Made by a program: the position numbers and the translations under genes | Assembly (NCBI RefSeq): GCF_037042905.1 | Contig: NC_087262.1 | Span: 25,148,501 to 25,212,500 of the forward strand | Direction: 5' to 3' | Source: Lytechinus pictus | Lineage: Eukaryota; Echinodermata; Echinoidea; Temnopleuroida; Toxopneustidae | Length of the DNA: 64,000 nucleotides | Part shown: in pieces, positions 49,611 through 62,310 of the stretch | Layout: the number at the start of each line of letters is the position of its first letter | Position numbering within the stretch: position 1 is the first letter of the stretch | Notes under the pieces: model-generated | Database searches by the model: none | What the model was told of the DNA's origin: nothing | The model's input: the letters and a program-made list of their open reading frames with translations, nothing else

Positions 49611-49740
49611 CTTTGTCGAAAATTGTGAACGGGACAGATGATCGTCCTAAATATTCGGAGCTGACGATAAATTACAAATATGTCGTTTGTCCTGAGTCAC
49701 GGACGACACCGCTGATTGGATTCGCCGATTTTCGACAAAG
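49611..49740. mobile_element. Small inverted-repeat element, 130 bp
   Basis: CTTTGTCGAAAAT ... ATTTTCGACAAAG-like ends (11 bp perfect, then one slip) around CCGACGATAA-type sequence. Single copy here. Confidence 0.5.
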
Positions 49741-50937
49741 ACTGCTTTGTCAAGAAGGGCTTTAGACAATAGTAACACTATGTTCCAGAAAGTGTCTACG
49801 TAGTGGTTTTCGAAAATTCTCTAATACTGGAACCGAGGCGGGATAGGCAGGTATCACGTAAATTGGAAATTGTTGGTTGAAGACGCTGCCTGCAAATCAA
49901 ATTATGATTTGTTTTACAGTGAAGTGGTGGCCCTTATTGGATGTGAAGCATCAAAATAGATAGAAATAAGATCAAGAACGGGCGAGCGCAGATAACGCAG
50001 ATCGGACATGATCATTTTGTCATCAAAGCATCCAAAGTCTCACAATATTTAAAATGGAACCAAAAAGACGCTGTCCGGTCAGTATAGTCAAAACGAAAGG
50101 CTAAGTGGGGGAAAAAAAAATCCCGAATGCGAGTTAAAAAGGGAGCTTGCAGTTTTTTTCAAATGAATATATTTGCACATAATACTTTTCCCCATTGCTA
50201 AATATTCACAGAAGACTAGGTTAAATTATTTAAAATGTAGACCGGGAGTCCACTTCATTCTATCTCCATATCCGCTTTTTAAACTTAGTCTGGGGTGTTT
50301 TTTCAAATACAAAATAAAAATTCTTTAGAATTCAACGACACTGTGAGAAATATTCAAGTTTTACTTATCAGCTGTACAAGATATATCAATGATGATATTA
50401 TTTACACGATTAAGAGAATGAGAATGAGAAGAAAAAAATAACAAGTATTATTGTAACAGTACAAATTACCAAAATGACAAGAATAGAAATAATACTGATG
50501 ACAATGATATAAAAAATATATTGATAATAATTGAAATAAAATTAATAGAAAACATATCAAAGATACAGATTATGATTATGAAAATGACAAAAAATATTCT
50601 TATACTAAAAGCAACAAAACAGCAATGATAATGATGATACTAATAATAATGATGATGATACAACGAACAATAATTTAGGTGACAGTAAAGGTGATGATAT
50701 TAGTTCACGTATAATAACAGCAATGTTAACATGATTAAAATGATAATGATATTATTCTACATGATAGTCTAGATTGTGGTCTGTCATACCCCACCTGCTG
50801 CGAACCTAAATGGCTACGTGCAGCGACGGATCGTGGATCCGGAGAGAGTGCCGAAATAACACAATTTTCTTCCGTAAGTCTTTCTTATTTTGTCCCTGTT
50901 ATAGTATCAGCTTACAAATTGCTGTTTCGATGGATTT

Positions 50938-51132
50938 AGGGCCTTTTCACACGTGAATTTTAAATCATCGTTGCAATGATGATTGCTATCATTGTAATCA
51001 TGACTGTGACTAGCGTTCGTGATTCTAATTATGTTCTAGTTTGGTTTCACACGCGCTAAATATTCGTCATTAGCCTTATTTTTCACTGGAATCATCATTC
51101 AAATTACGATTTTTTTTACTGTGTGAAAGGGC
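50938..51132. mobile_element. Foldback MITE, about 195 bp
   Basis: GCCTTTTCACACGTGAATTT at the left mirrors the right end ending ACTGTGTGAAAGGGC. Inner AAATCATCGTTGCAATGATG / ATCATCATTCAAATTACGAT words also pair partly. Confidence 0.78.
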
Positions 51133-51454
51133 GGTTCGATCCGTGTAGCTCAAATATTGAAAGAAAACTTGTTTAGTGTGATGATAGGTTAAAAAAGGGG
51201 AAAGAGTTCTGACTTGGTGGGGGGGGGGGTATAGCAGTTACCCGGTGTACCCAGGGTGAAAGCGGAACGCTAGCAGCTCCATGGTAGAACATTTGTAACA
51301 TCACAATTTTACAAGTTCGATACTCTGAACGTGTTACTTACAAAATAACATACTGACTGTTTCATAGAATATAATATGTATAAAATGTTTATATTTTTCT
51401 CAACAGGCTACGATATTAAAAACGCAATGAAATGAAAATATAGTGCAGGAGAAT

Positions 51455-53811
51455 CTAAATGTTCGAGTGATTTTGTGATCTCTCGGCAGCTGCAATCAGA
51501 TCGGATAGTCTACGATGGTTTCTCGTCGAGCCATTCCGTTGGTATATCTCTGGCGCCCATTTACGATCACCCCTCGAACTCATCGACATGTTTCGATCAC
51601 CCCTCGAACTCATCGACATGGAATCCAGCTGAGTGTGCGATGTTCCTCTCCTCTCCTGAGTTTTGCACGTAGCCCATTCGGGATCGTAGGTAATGCAGGG
51701 GAGGCAGCGAAAAGCTGCCTTGAATCCATTTCGAAATTTCCTGTTCATCCAACAGTAAATAAACGGGTTGACAAAACAGTTTGACATGGAGATGAGGTGT
51801 CCGCAAAGATAGATAAGTTTGATGTATGGAAAGTAGAGAATTGAAGAGTGAATATCTTGGATGAGATTCAGAGTGTGGATTGGTAGATAACAAAGGGCGA
51901 AGATGAGAACAACAGTTGCAAACATCTTGACCAACTGAAAGAGAACAAGAAAAGGAGGGTTAATCGAGACGCTCTTTAACCGCATTTCTGAAACAATCCC
52001 TTACTTTATCATCAGAATTAGTATGAAGGTAAAGTGAAATGGGTGTTATAAATAAGTCAATTTCGGCTGAGGAGGAGAAAATAAGGGTTCGAAGAGCGCT
52101 GTTTATAGCTTATTTGGCTTTATCTCTCTACAAAATGTCTCTGGCAAAAACCTTTAATTTTAGTTCGGGACACAGTTTCGACAAGTTCAAGTCTTAAGAA
52201 AATCTAGTGACCCAAACTCCATTTGATTTCTTGTCAGTGTAAAATGGATGCCTTTTTGTGTTTGTATATATTGTATTTTCGTCATTGATTATCATTGTAG
52301 TTTATATGTACATTTGTATCTTCTTATGATTCAAATGGAATGAATAAATCTTGAAATATTGATTGAAAGACGAACGAAAATGTATTATCTGTTGCATAAT
52401 TCAGGAGATGTCTCGATGTACATGTAGAGTTCAAATGACCAATTTCCATCATCTCAACTACCAATAAAACCCTCCAATAATTTAACTATAAAGATGTCTC
52501 TTTCTAGTTACTGAAGAAATACAAGTGGCTTTAATTATGGTCTTGCAGTACAAAACGAGTGACAAGTAACATCTTCAAACATATATTTATTTTTAGTGTT
52601 CACATGGCAAGATTCATTCTCGGAAACGTGACAAATAACCGAGTATCGATTATCCGAAGAATACGGACCGCAAACCGACATGCTTGACATAAACCGTATC
52701 TGCAATGACGTAGATGGGTTGCATGTAAATTACCTGAGTGCAGTGCAAGGATGAGTGTGTTTATATGGGAAAGGAGTAATAAACTTTGAGAAAATCAATC
52801 TGAGGCTTTTATTTGATATCATTATTGTGGCAATCAAAAGTGTGACTGTTACTATTTTTTGTGTAATTCAAGTCGTAAATCAAAGAGCCAAAAGTAGACC
52901 TGAAGATCTAATGGTGATTTTTTTGATCGCCTAATGATTATACCGATTACTGTTTCAATTTGTGTATATTATTCATGTGTGTAAGTGCTTGGGAGTCTCA
53001 ACCTGTGTGTGTCTTTATTTGTGTATTTGTGTATAAAAGTTAGGGACATTTGTAAAGGAAATGAAATGGTATTAACCTTGGTTTTCGATTCACTCAGCTT
53101 CTTATCTCTGTTTGCCTGAACTTCACCGGGAGTTCTCCTTCCCCAGATCTTCTTTGCCAGTCGAATGTAGACGATTGCCAACACACTCAGTGGTAACAGA
53201 TACTGTAGAACGAGGCCAATCCACGAATAATGCTTGGTAAATCTCCAAGCAGAGTCCGTACAGAATGAGGCGGATTCGTCCGTCGCCACACGGGCGAAGA
53301 TGAGCATAGGCATGGCGTACGCGCCCGCAAATATCCAAATGCAGATCGCGATCAATATCGTCTGCTTGGCCGTCATGCGAGGGCGTAATGGGTACATGAT
53401 GGCGACGTATCGATCAAGGCTTATCGCGATTAAAGTAAAGATGCTCACGGATACCGATAAACTCTGTACGAAATATGTGATCTTACACATGACCACCCCA
53501 AATGGCCATGTCATGTAGAGAGTGGCGTAAAGAGTCAGGTTAACGCACATGACAGCCATTAGGATGTCCGCCATTGCCAGGTTGACAATGAAGTAGTTCG
53601 TCACAGTGCGCATGCGTGCATGTCCAAGCACGATGTAACACACCACTGCGTTCCCGCCAACTCCCAGGATGCTAACAGTCGCGTAGATGACTATGATGAG
53701 AACCTGTAACCAAGGTGGCTCTTTGAAGTACCAATCAGCTTGCTCTCGTGGGAATGGTTGTGTAAGGGTCACCGACATATCAGTTGTCTCGTTGTCAGGA
53801 GCATACGTCAT
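51455..53811 (-). CDS. Class A neuropeptide-type GPCR, gene 2 (two exons)
   Basis: 404-aa seven-helix receptor on the minus strand. Exon 1 is 53811-53077 (245 codons) and exon 2 is 51934-51455 (159 codons plus TAG), with a phase-0 intron. Seen: N-glycosylation site N7; TM1 N54; D82 in TM2; C109-C184 disulphide pair; DRY 133-135 followed by MYPLRPRMT; RRTPGE in ICL3; FALCYLPIH in TM6; NPFIY 301-305; Cys325 after helix 8. PLRPRM and the PGE loop recall kinin / luqin-RYamide / prokineticin-type receptors. The peptide ligand is unknown. The first in-frame ATG is used; an upstream in-frame GTG was ignored. The C-tail carries a 10-residue tandem duplication (MSMSSRGDR-N/K). It is the better-conserved member of the pair with gene 1. 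Confidence 0.95.
51561..51620 (-). repeat. In-frame 30-bp tandem duplication in the GPCR 2 C-tail
   Basis: Copies 51561-51590 and 51591-51620 differ only near one edge. They encode two MSMSSRGDR decapeptides (residues about 351-370), Ser-rich and basic. They lie in the cytoplasmic tail, where kinases and arrestins act. Confidence 0.95.
51935..53076 (-). other. Intron of GPCR gene 2 (1142 bp, phase 0)
   Basis: Minus-strand donor CCAAG|GTTAAT and acceptor TTTCAG|TTGGTC. The position is identical to the intron of gene 1 (after ESKTK). GTTAAT is a weaker donor than GTAAGT. Confidence 0.92.
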
Positions 53812-55656
53812 CTTGACAGACCGATAATTCCCCACCTCGGAGCAGCGATCAAACCTCCTTTTTCGAGCTTAACCGATATCTTTGACGAATTCGACACCAC
53901 GCTCTTTATCCTTTAGCAGTTTCCCGTCGATCGGCGATCTTTGTGGGTCATTATTTCCACTCCGAAACTCCCCGACTGCACTTTCTCCAGGATCCTAGAT
54001 GCATTAATGCGCCCATAACATCAGCCTCTTGTATCGATGTTGGCCTGGATAGGGGACAAAACAGAATTAAAACAAGGTTGAAAATGGCAAAAGGGCTAGG
54101 GAAAGGAAACAACATAGACAAAAACTAACATGTATCAGGTTACTGAGCTGTGCTGAGTTTCCACTCCACTTTTTAAGGAACGAGTGATCTTCCTGGAGAT
54201 AAAGAATATAAGTCGAAAATTGTGACGGGTGATAAGGGCGCCTAGGCTTTCACTTGCCAGCACAGTTGCGACATTCACAAAGGTGATATTAAGCATTTAT
54301 ATCAAAGGTGTGTGTATAACCCACAAACTCAACATGATGCCCCTTGGTAAGTCATTCAGTTCCTCCGTTGATGGAAGACGTTTTGATGAAGGAACGTCGA
54401 AATATGTCGCATTCTGTGTGGAAACCCAGTTTTTGAACGAGTCAGGCCACCCTAAAAGAACAACCTTGAACTGTTTTATCGTATAATGAAGTGTAAACTT
54501 GAGACCTGTTAAGTAGAAGCCACAATTTATGTTACCCCTCTAAAGGCTCTTTGCCGCCTGTACTTGGTGCATCTTTTATGAAGAATTACGTGGTCCTATT
54601 GATAGAGTAGTTTTGTAACCATGGTTATCATTGTAATAAGGTGTGCATTTCGGTAAAGACGGCCATTTAACAGAGAGGATTGCGTAACCAAAGAAGACTC
54701 TCGAAATATCAGACGTAACAAACATTGCTTTACATTCAAATGATATATTGATATATGCATATCTACATTAAAAACAAATTAAATGAAGTTTCGTAAATGA
54801 ATGCAAGGGCGAGTTAATTTTCATAACTGGTTGTTCTCCTTTCATAATGATTTACATCCTTCATATCGAGAAAAGACGAGTGGAACAATAAATTGTCTGT
54901 AATTTCACTTTTATTTTCGAGGCACATCTGAAAAGCCATTGCTTCTATTGATCAAGTTGAATTCAATATTAACTACAAAGCAACTCGAAAACATCATTTA
55001 CAACTATGTCCTCATCATACTTATGTCATTCAACATTTTGAAACGTCGCACTTCTCATAATAGTTGTCGTTGCTTTGATTGACACAAATAGACCACGATG
55101 ATGTTCGCGTTATATTATTGTACATTGTTCAGTCAAACCATGATGTACTCATTTATTGATTAAAGTTCGCCCACATTTTGTTCGTCTTTTACATCAACTC
55201 CTCACAATGTTGTCCTTCCAAATGCTTTTTTGGTAAACGTATATCAAAATTATTCACAGTCTTATACTGGTCGATTGAGTATTAAATTTTTGCAATATGA
55301 ATTCGATCAATCTGTCCATATTCATATAATATGATTATAGCAAATTCACACTCTACCACGGCAGGGACAGTCTGGTTCGAGAGAAGTATGAAAATAAATT
55401 CAAATTCTTCATTATGGAAAATAGTTTGATCATTAATTGTAGGAAGGTAATTTAAAAATAAGAGCAATTTATCCATTTATTCATCACCTTTCTTAGTACC
55501 CAAACACTCTATGACACTGAATATCATTAAACTCGTTAAATTACTTTTCATATACCGGTCAGGGTAGCGTGAATTTCTTCCATTTTTTTCCATGATTATA
55601 TTAGATCATACTCATTGTGATATATGTATTTATATGTTTCTTTCAAATAAAACACA
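53812..55656. other. Upstream region of GPCR gene 2 and intergenic DNA, nothing else recognised
   Basis: Contains the presumed 5' flank of the minus-strand receptor. No TATA box or second coding exon could be assigned with confidence. Confidence 0.4.
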
Positions 55657-55888
55657 CCAACATACATGGGCGGAAATCCCAGGGGGGACAGGGGGACGTG
55701 TCTCCCCTACTCAAAATAGTAGGGGGGACACAATACCAAATGTCCCCACTACTATTTTGGTCTTTTATGATGGTAAGAAATACATCATTCTAAATCGAAA
55801 TAAAACATGTATTTTGGGACGAGATGACCTTACTTTGGCGATGATAACCTTTTTTTTTTGCTTGTCAAATTTTCCCGCCCCTTGTCCC

Positions 55889-57538
55889 CATAGGCAGATC
55901 CATGGTGCCGAGGGGCCCGCCCCCTCCTCTTGGCGGAGCAAAAATATGAAAAAGGGCAAGAAAGAAGGAAACAAGGAGGGAAAAGAGAGGAGAAAAAGAA
56001 GAGGACGACGAGTGCATAAAATAAGATGAGGGGAAGACTTGGAAAATTAAAAGAATCTTTCATTCAATTCAATTCAATTCTTTTATTTCATTTCCATTCA
56101 AAACATGCCACTATATAAAATTTTCGCTCGCGCTCGCATTGCCTGTTAGGTGATTTACCCAATCTTGTTCAATATGGAGTTCGAATATCAAGTTTGGAAG
56201 TCAACATACAAAACATATTTCACCTCGGAAAACGAACTTTCATTATTTTGTGTAATTTACAAATTGGTTTTTAAAAAGTGCTCTGTAAAAATGTCAGTTT
56301 TATGGTCTGAATGTTAACATTTGCTGCTTGCGCTGCGCGCGCTCAAAATTTGATTTATCAGGTACCTATTATTTATGTGTATTCCATAAAGTTTTCAAAA
56401 TATTTCCCTTTTTATGTCTGATTGTCAAGACGTATCAGCTAGCGCGCTGCACGCTCGCAATTTGATTGGCGAGTTATATAAATGTTTCAATATAGATTAT
56501 ACAACAAACTACTTAAAATGCCCTTTTCATGACAGTTTATCAAAAAGATTTAGCACGCGATTTGCACTCGCATTAATGGTTTAAAATATATTAACTGATG
56601 CATCCTATTCATAATCACAAATATGAAATGTCCAGTGTTTATGCCATGATATCATCAGATTTCGCGCCCTCATTAGGCATTATTAAATATGATATTAATT
56701 TAATGATTAAATTGTCCCTTTTGTTTCATCTCGCGCTTAGCAAGAGGAATAGGAAGATAGTCATTATTTTCATTTGATGACATGTCGTAAGGATGTCCCG
56801 GTCCTATGTCAAAACTCAAAGTAATAATAATATCAGCTCTTTTTTAAGTGCGATCCATATCGACCTTACAATTTTTCTTCAAAGTGCTTGAAATATAAAG
56901 CTGAAATTTACTCTTTTTTCAGATCGGAATATTTGCGCTCGCATTATTAATACTCCTCCTTTTCAGGATTTACAAAACATGAATAGAGTGTCTCGTTTAG
57001 TAAATATTATAGGACTAAATCTCGAAATTTTCCGCTCCCGCTTCGCGCTCGCATTAATCGATTACTTATATACCTATTCTGCTTGAGTTACAAAAAGTGC
57101 TTAGAATTTCCATTCTTTTGGTGAAAATGTAAAAGAAATCGGCTCGCGCTTCCCGCTCGCATTATTTGATTGTTAAATTCTACTTAACAGGTATCTTTTC
57201 CATCAGTTCGTTCCTGCTCGCGCTTTGCGTTCGTAGTAATTATTAAGTTGCATACACATCTTTTTCAGGATAACAAACATTGCTCAGAATCAGCTCAAAT
57301 TTCCAAAAAAAACACATAAAATTTCAAAAAAAATAGCTCGCGCTTTGCGCTCGCATCATATAAATAAGGATTATGATATTATATATTAATATATAAGAAT
57401 AAAGCTAAGAAGTGACTAATGAGGACTACCCCTTCAAAGAAACAAACAAAAATCATCTTCGAGCTGCCGATCGGGGAAAATATGGCTGTAACAAATTTCC
57501 GCCCCCCCCCCTATTGGCGAAGGCTGGATCCGCCCCTG
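55889..57538. mobile_element. Nested hAT-like element, about 1.65 kb
   Basis: CATAGGCAGATCCA ... TGGATCCGCCCCTG termini. The flanks CTTGTCCC and TGTCCCCC share only TGTCCC, so the duplication is imperfect. The ends match the outer 14038-15892 element, and both contain the CGCTCGCA array. Confidence 0.65.
56115..57365 (+). repeat. About 110-bp tandem array with CGCGCTTCGCGCTCGCAT cores, about 11 units
   Basis: Cores or decayed cores are seen near 56130, 56330, 56440, 56555, 56665, 56730, 56935, 57040, 57145, 57215 and 57340. They are separated by AT-rich linkers. Units on the right are closest to the consensus; the left units are eroded. Confidence 0.83.
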
Positions 57539-57880
57539 TGTCCCCCCTACCTTTTGGGAGAGATTTCCGCCCCTGCCAACATACACCCTCACACGCCTTC
57601 ACACACCCACACAAGTGAAAGGACGTATGACGTTAATGCGCCGCTGCCCCTCCACTTGAAGACAAGAGAGAAATTCATTTCGGCAAATGAACTAAATTTG
57701 ATTAGCCTCTGCCCTACAGTGCTGTCAAATATCCTTTAAAATCAAGATGTAAGTGATTTGATGAGGTGTGAATGAAGACTGGTCTAAATCAAGGAGCAGA
57801 CACTTGCGTCTTTTGTTTTCATTGAATTCATCCAAGATGAGGTATGTCTCGCTGAAGGCTTCCGCCTCCAGTTGATACGC

Positions 57881-57982
57881 CAGTCACACCAACGAAACCG
57901 ACTCCAAACCGACATATTAAATGCCATTCGCTATAACGTAGTAGCTTCGATCAGTCTGGGATGGGCTACATTTGTGTGACTG
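57881..57982. mobile_element. MITE family F copy, 102 bp
   Basis: CAGTCACACC ... TGTGTGACTG, the same length as the 12471-12572 copy. The interior has AACGAAACCGACTCCAAACC. Confidence 0.85.
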
Positions 57983-58189
57983 TTCCATTATAGATCTAGT
58001 GGCTGCTTTTTAATTTCGACCGATCTTCACTGAATGTAGGCATTTTAGGACGTAGCTGGTGGCAGCGGTGGGATTGTCATTAGTACTGAAGTGAGCACCA
58101 CCCCAAGGAGAGTGGCACCCTACAACATAATTAAACTGATCACGATCCTTTCATTCCGTTGCACACAAATTAAAAAAAAAAGATGGACA

Positions 58190-58290
58190 GAGAGAGAATG
58201 ACAGGATTAGAGAGGAGGAAGAAAGGAGAAAGCGAGAGAAGGAAAGAGAGAGATAAAAGAGACGGAGAGAGAGAAGGAAGGAGGTTAAAA
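58190..58290. repeat. GA-rich low-complexity tract
   Basis: AGAGAGGAGGAAGAAAGGAG-type purine tract. Confidence 0.9.
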
Positions 58291-60269
58291 ATGGGGACTG
58301 TGGTAAAAGTGACCCAAAAATGACAAAGTATTTTAGATAGTGAATCCCATACTTAACAGTTTTTGTTTTGTTATGGGTGTTTTCTTATCTTCAGCACATG
58401 CAGACATATATCAATAATGCCTGAACCATTCTATCTATTTGGTGTGCTGAGAAAAAAACCGCAGTGTCGATATTTCTTTTCTCAATTCAAGGGAATTAAC
58501 GCCGCTCAGGGTATCGAATCTGAACTTTCATGCGAGCAATCAAGCTGTACACAGTCAGCTTAATCCACTCTATCTCATACAACACCCTAGCGATGCTTAA
58601 AAATGATACACAATGCCATCTAATGATCGATGTTTCTAATGGTTGATTTGATTTTTTCTCAATGTAAAATTGAATATACAAAGTGACTGTTCTAATCTGA
58701 AGTGTTTCGTTGATAATTTTTTTTTTGCTTTCGCCAGTTTTAAAAGTATGTATACAACGGCAAGTAAACATATTTTCACATCGGCTCGGGATTTATGCCC
58801 ATGTTAAATATTACACTATATCTTAAATATAAAAAAAATTGAACTCTGTTGTTTTGTACTATAAATGTCGAAAAATCTGACGGCGATGAACTCTGAAGTG
58901 GTCAGAAGTTTGATGATATGTGGCATCTTATTTATAGATGTGGGGGAAAATAAAGAAGATAGAAATATGTCTGCGAATCAATTGAAAATAAATAAATTAT
59001 TCATCTCTAGCCATTTTTATCATGATTATTCCAAGTGTACCATACGCGGTTTCATTTGGAGTTGTTTTGGTGACTTCAAATGAAAACCAATGATTCTTAC
59101 ATGCCATGGAGGCCGTTATAGCTGCATCATTCAGGGTGCCGATGACCGCAGCCATGAACTGAAGGATTGATCATTGTCGCAGACGAGATAGGAAATGAAA
59201 GCAAGAGAAACACGAGAAATGTAATGATAAATGGAGAGTGGAGAGGGGTAGTGTTAGGGGGTGTTTTCGGATTTCCGCTGAAGATGAAAATATTATACAG
59301 ACGGTCACGGCAGTAGGAAAGAAGGATACGAGTGTTTGAGGTTGTGAGGGTGCGTGCGTGTAATGACCTACATCAGGATACATTTTCTTATAATTCTTAC
59401 TCATCGATTGGGGTCGTCCTACAACCTAGAACGTTCCCGATCCAGAAAACCTTTACCACTCACATTGGAGAAACAAGTCAGAACCCAACCGAATTCGTCA
59501 GGGGTATTTGGGAGCACAATTGCAGAAGTAATGATGAATACATTTTATTTGGAATAAACAGAAATACAAAACAGCGCGACATACATGGGTCTCCAACACG
59601 AAAACGGCTATCATAATTACATTATAAATATGGAACACAAAAGCAAATCCTAATAAAATATAGCTATTGCTGTTTGACAGGCAAACAGGATGTTTTGATT
59701 TCTTCTTTTCTTGCTCGGGGCAGGGATAAAGGAAATGCCAGATATATCTCTTTCTTTTTGAGAAAAAAGATGGAAATTCCCGATATTGCAACCCGAAATA
59801 GTTATACTGTAAGTCAAGCCGAAGGGTGCCCCAGACTTTGTAATAACGTCACTGATTATTCAACCTGCGCTTCCGTAGGACGGATCTCTAGGGAACCGTC
59901 GATACTCAGTGTTCTAAGAAATGGCAACGAATGACTGCTATTTCTAATATCCATAAAATATAAACTAAAATCAATACTGTTTTGTTATTGTCATCCCTTT
60001 TCTTTCCCAAAAATGAACTGATTACAAAATCACGGTCACCCGTATCGCATTTGAATGAAAATGGAATATTTCGTCAACTATCGGGACATAAAAATAACGC
60101 CAATCATATGCCATCATATTTAATTGAGTTGTGCTTCCTTTTTTTAGCTGGATAGCGCCCCAAAATAACATATACTTTTTATATAGCACCCATGGTAATC
60201 GTCTCCGAATCATGTTATCTCATTTATATTAATGCATGTTGCATTAAGCAAGAGGTTGTGATTAATTGG
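58291..60269. other. Intergenic, nothing recognised
   Basis: Several 60-97-codon open frames on both strands overlap each other (59.3-59.9 kb). None shows a domain, signal peptide or plausible splice pattern. Confidence 0.45.
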
Positions 60270-60884
60270 GTCAAGGGTCGTCTCTTTGATTCGGGTGGTT
60301 TCGGGAATATTCTGTTCTCCCTCCGCGAATGCGGGAAAATTCGGGAGGGATTTGGGAACATTCGCGGAAGAATTTGGCTCGTTTTGAAATGTTAAAAACC
60401 AGCCTTATACCCTCCCAAATACTCCCGAATGTGACCATAACAAATTTAATTCGGGCCACATTTGGGATGTATTCGAATGACATTCGGTTGGATTAGGGGA
60501 GGCATTCGGAGTATTCTGGGCAGATTCGGACCTATTCGTTTCATTCGGGGCGTAACGGTCCGGGCTCGGTGCATTTGGCCACATTCGTTCCGATTCGGGT
60601 CGTCTTTCGGCTTTAATCGGAGCAATTTGGTCACATTCGACTCGATTCTTGCCACTATTTGGGTGGCATTCGGCTTTATTCAGGATGGCCAAGAATTGAA
60701 TCGGGTCAATTCTTGGCGATTCTGCGCTGAATCGGATCTATTCTGGACCAATTCGTCTCTATTCGGGGAGCTCCCCGAATCAGAGACGAATAAGGTCTGA
60801 ATCAACCAAAACCATCCCAATAAGGCCATTTTCGGCCAGAATCGATCCGAATTTATTCGGGAGAATTTGGTTTTGGTGTAATCA
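60270..60884. mobile_element. ATTCGG-rich element, probable copy of the 60960-61368 family
   Basis: Dense degenerate ATTCGG / CCGAAT words. The right end TTGGTTTTGGTGTAATCA resembles the family end GGTTTTGGTGTAACC. The left end is not clear. Several overlapping open frames here are compositional. Confidence 0.6.
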
Positions 60885-60959
60885 TAGCTTGAAGTTTTAA
60901 TTTGACATGATCGCGATTGAAAAACATATATATAGATGTAACTTTGCCAAACTTAAGGT

Positions 60960-61368
60960 AGGGTTACACCAAAACCGAATTCTTCCGAATAATTTCGGAA
61001 CGAATCAGAGGCAAATCGGTCCGGAATAGATCCCGCATCTGAGCACAATTGCCAAGAATTGACTTCCAAGAATCCAAATGCCTCCCAGAATCCAACCGAA
61101 TTCCGCCACATTCGGGTGCATTTTGAAGGGTATTCGGCTGGTTTTAAACATTCCAAAACGAGCCGAATCCCTCCACGAATGTTCCCGATCCCAAATCTCT
61201 CCCAAATCTTCTCGCATTCGGAAAGGGAGAACAGAATACTCCCGACCCCCCCCCCCCCGAATTAATCCCCCAATCAGAGACGAATAGAACCGAAACCATG
61301 GAATCAGGCCATATTCGGGCATGATAAGTCCGAATTCTTTTGGGAGATTTCGGTTTTGGTGTAACCCT
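60960..61368. mobile_element. Foldback MITE with ATTCGG/CCGAAT words, 409 bp
   Basis: AGGGTTACACCAAAACCGAA ... TTTCGGTTTTGGTGTAACCCT ends. The interior has mirrored AATTCTTCCGAAT / AATTCTTTTGG and a C run near 61247. Confidence 0.85.
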
Positions 61369-62180
61369 GGCTTTAGGCAGGTGCTTGTGTTAAGCCCGAA
61401 ATACTTTTGTCCTGCATATTCTTAACAGAACTGAATTTTATTTCAAACGTTATTTGCATCCTTGAATAGCTGACGTATCCAAATTTCGGCGCAAATTTAC
61501 AAAACGCACGTTGCATAAACATGTAAAAAGGGTGTGGGACAAAAATCGCCTCATTAGCTAAATTGCAATTTCGTGAAAACATACACCTTTCTCTTAAAGT
61601 AACATGAGCAGATTTCTGTTTGAATATATTACCTCTCACAAGAAACATTATGCTTAGATGAAATCGATAATAATCAAGTACACAACGAATGGAAGAACTG
61701 TCCCTTGCCTTCGCCACAGTCTTCTATATACGTGTTAGCTTTAAGATACTTTGAATAATCACAAATTCTTTTCTCCGATTTCCGTCAAATCTTCTTCTTT
61801 TTCCCGCCCACGCAGACAATTTTATGATTAAGATTTATTTATTTTTTTACATGACTAGTCAAACCCTAATCCTACTGTCATGATAAGTGGTCATTATGAT
61901 TACCAGATTGTCGTCAAATTCTTTGAACGTATCAGATAAATCTGAATACATGTAATGACAAAATAATTGTAAAGTGCAAAACAATAATAAAACATGGAGC
62001 CATTCGTAAATACATTTTTAAAGTGAAAATGTGTTCCAAATCTATTATAACTGTGCGTATGCACCCACTCGGTTGTTTTCGCTATTGGTTCAATTCCCAA
62101 AGTAAATCATGGTTGTCAAAATGGCATGTAGAGGATAGCTGTATAATTCACAAAATTGAATCTGAAATGTTCGTGTTGAT
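61369..62180. other. Intergenic, nothing recognised
   Basis: AT-rich. The 114-codon minus-strand open frame at 61373-61717 has no recognisable features. Confidence 0.45.
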
Positions 62181-62189
62181 GTTTAATTT

Positions 62190-62310
62190 AATAGAGGGAG
62201 AGAGAGAAAAAGAGAGAGCGTGAGGAGAGAAATAGAGGTGAGAGAGATGGAAAAAGAAGAGAAGAGAGCCAGTAAAGGGGAGTGGGTAAGCGGGGGGGGG
62301 GGGGGGGAAG
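62190..62310. repeat. GA tract with about 15-G run
   Basis: GAGAGAGAGAAAAAGAGAG-type sequence, then a G run at about 62291-62307. Confidence 0.93.

Larger units (their letters stand above)
55665..57575. mobile_element. hAT-like element, 1.9 kb, perfect 8-bp duplication, host of a nested element
   Basis: CATGGGCGGAAATC ... GATTTCCGCCCCTG termini are flanked by the identical octamer CCAACATA (55657-55664, 57576-57583). GGGGGGACAC-type words recur inside both arms. The 145-codon open frame at 55592-56029 runs across the boundary and is not a transposase. Confidence 0.88.

Noticed and set aside
51561..51620. RGD tripeptides in GPCR 2 as integrin-binding sites
   Set aside because: They lie in the cytoplasmic tail, not outside the cell.
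55592..56029. 145-codon frame as a gene
   Set aside because: It crosses the boundary and target duplication of the hAT-like element and ends in a Lys/Arg/Gly-rich purine tract.
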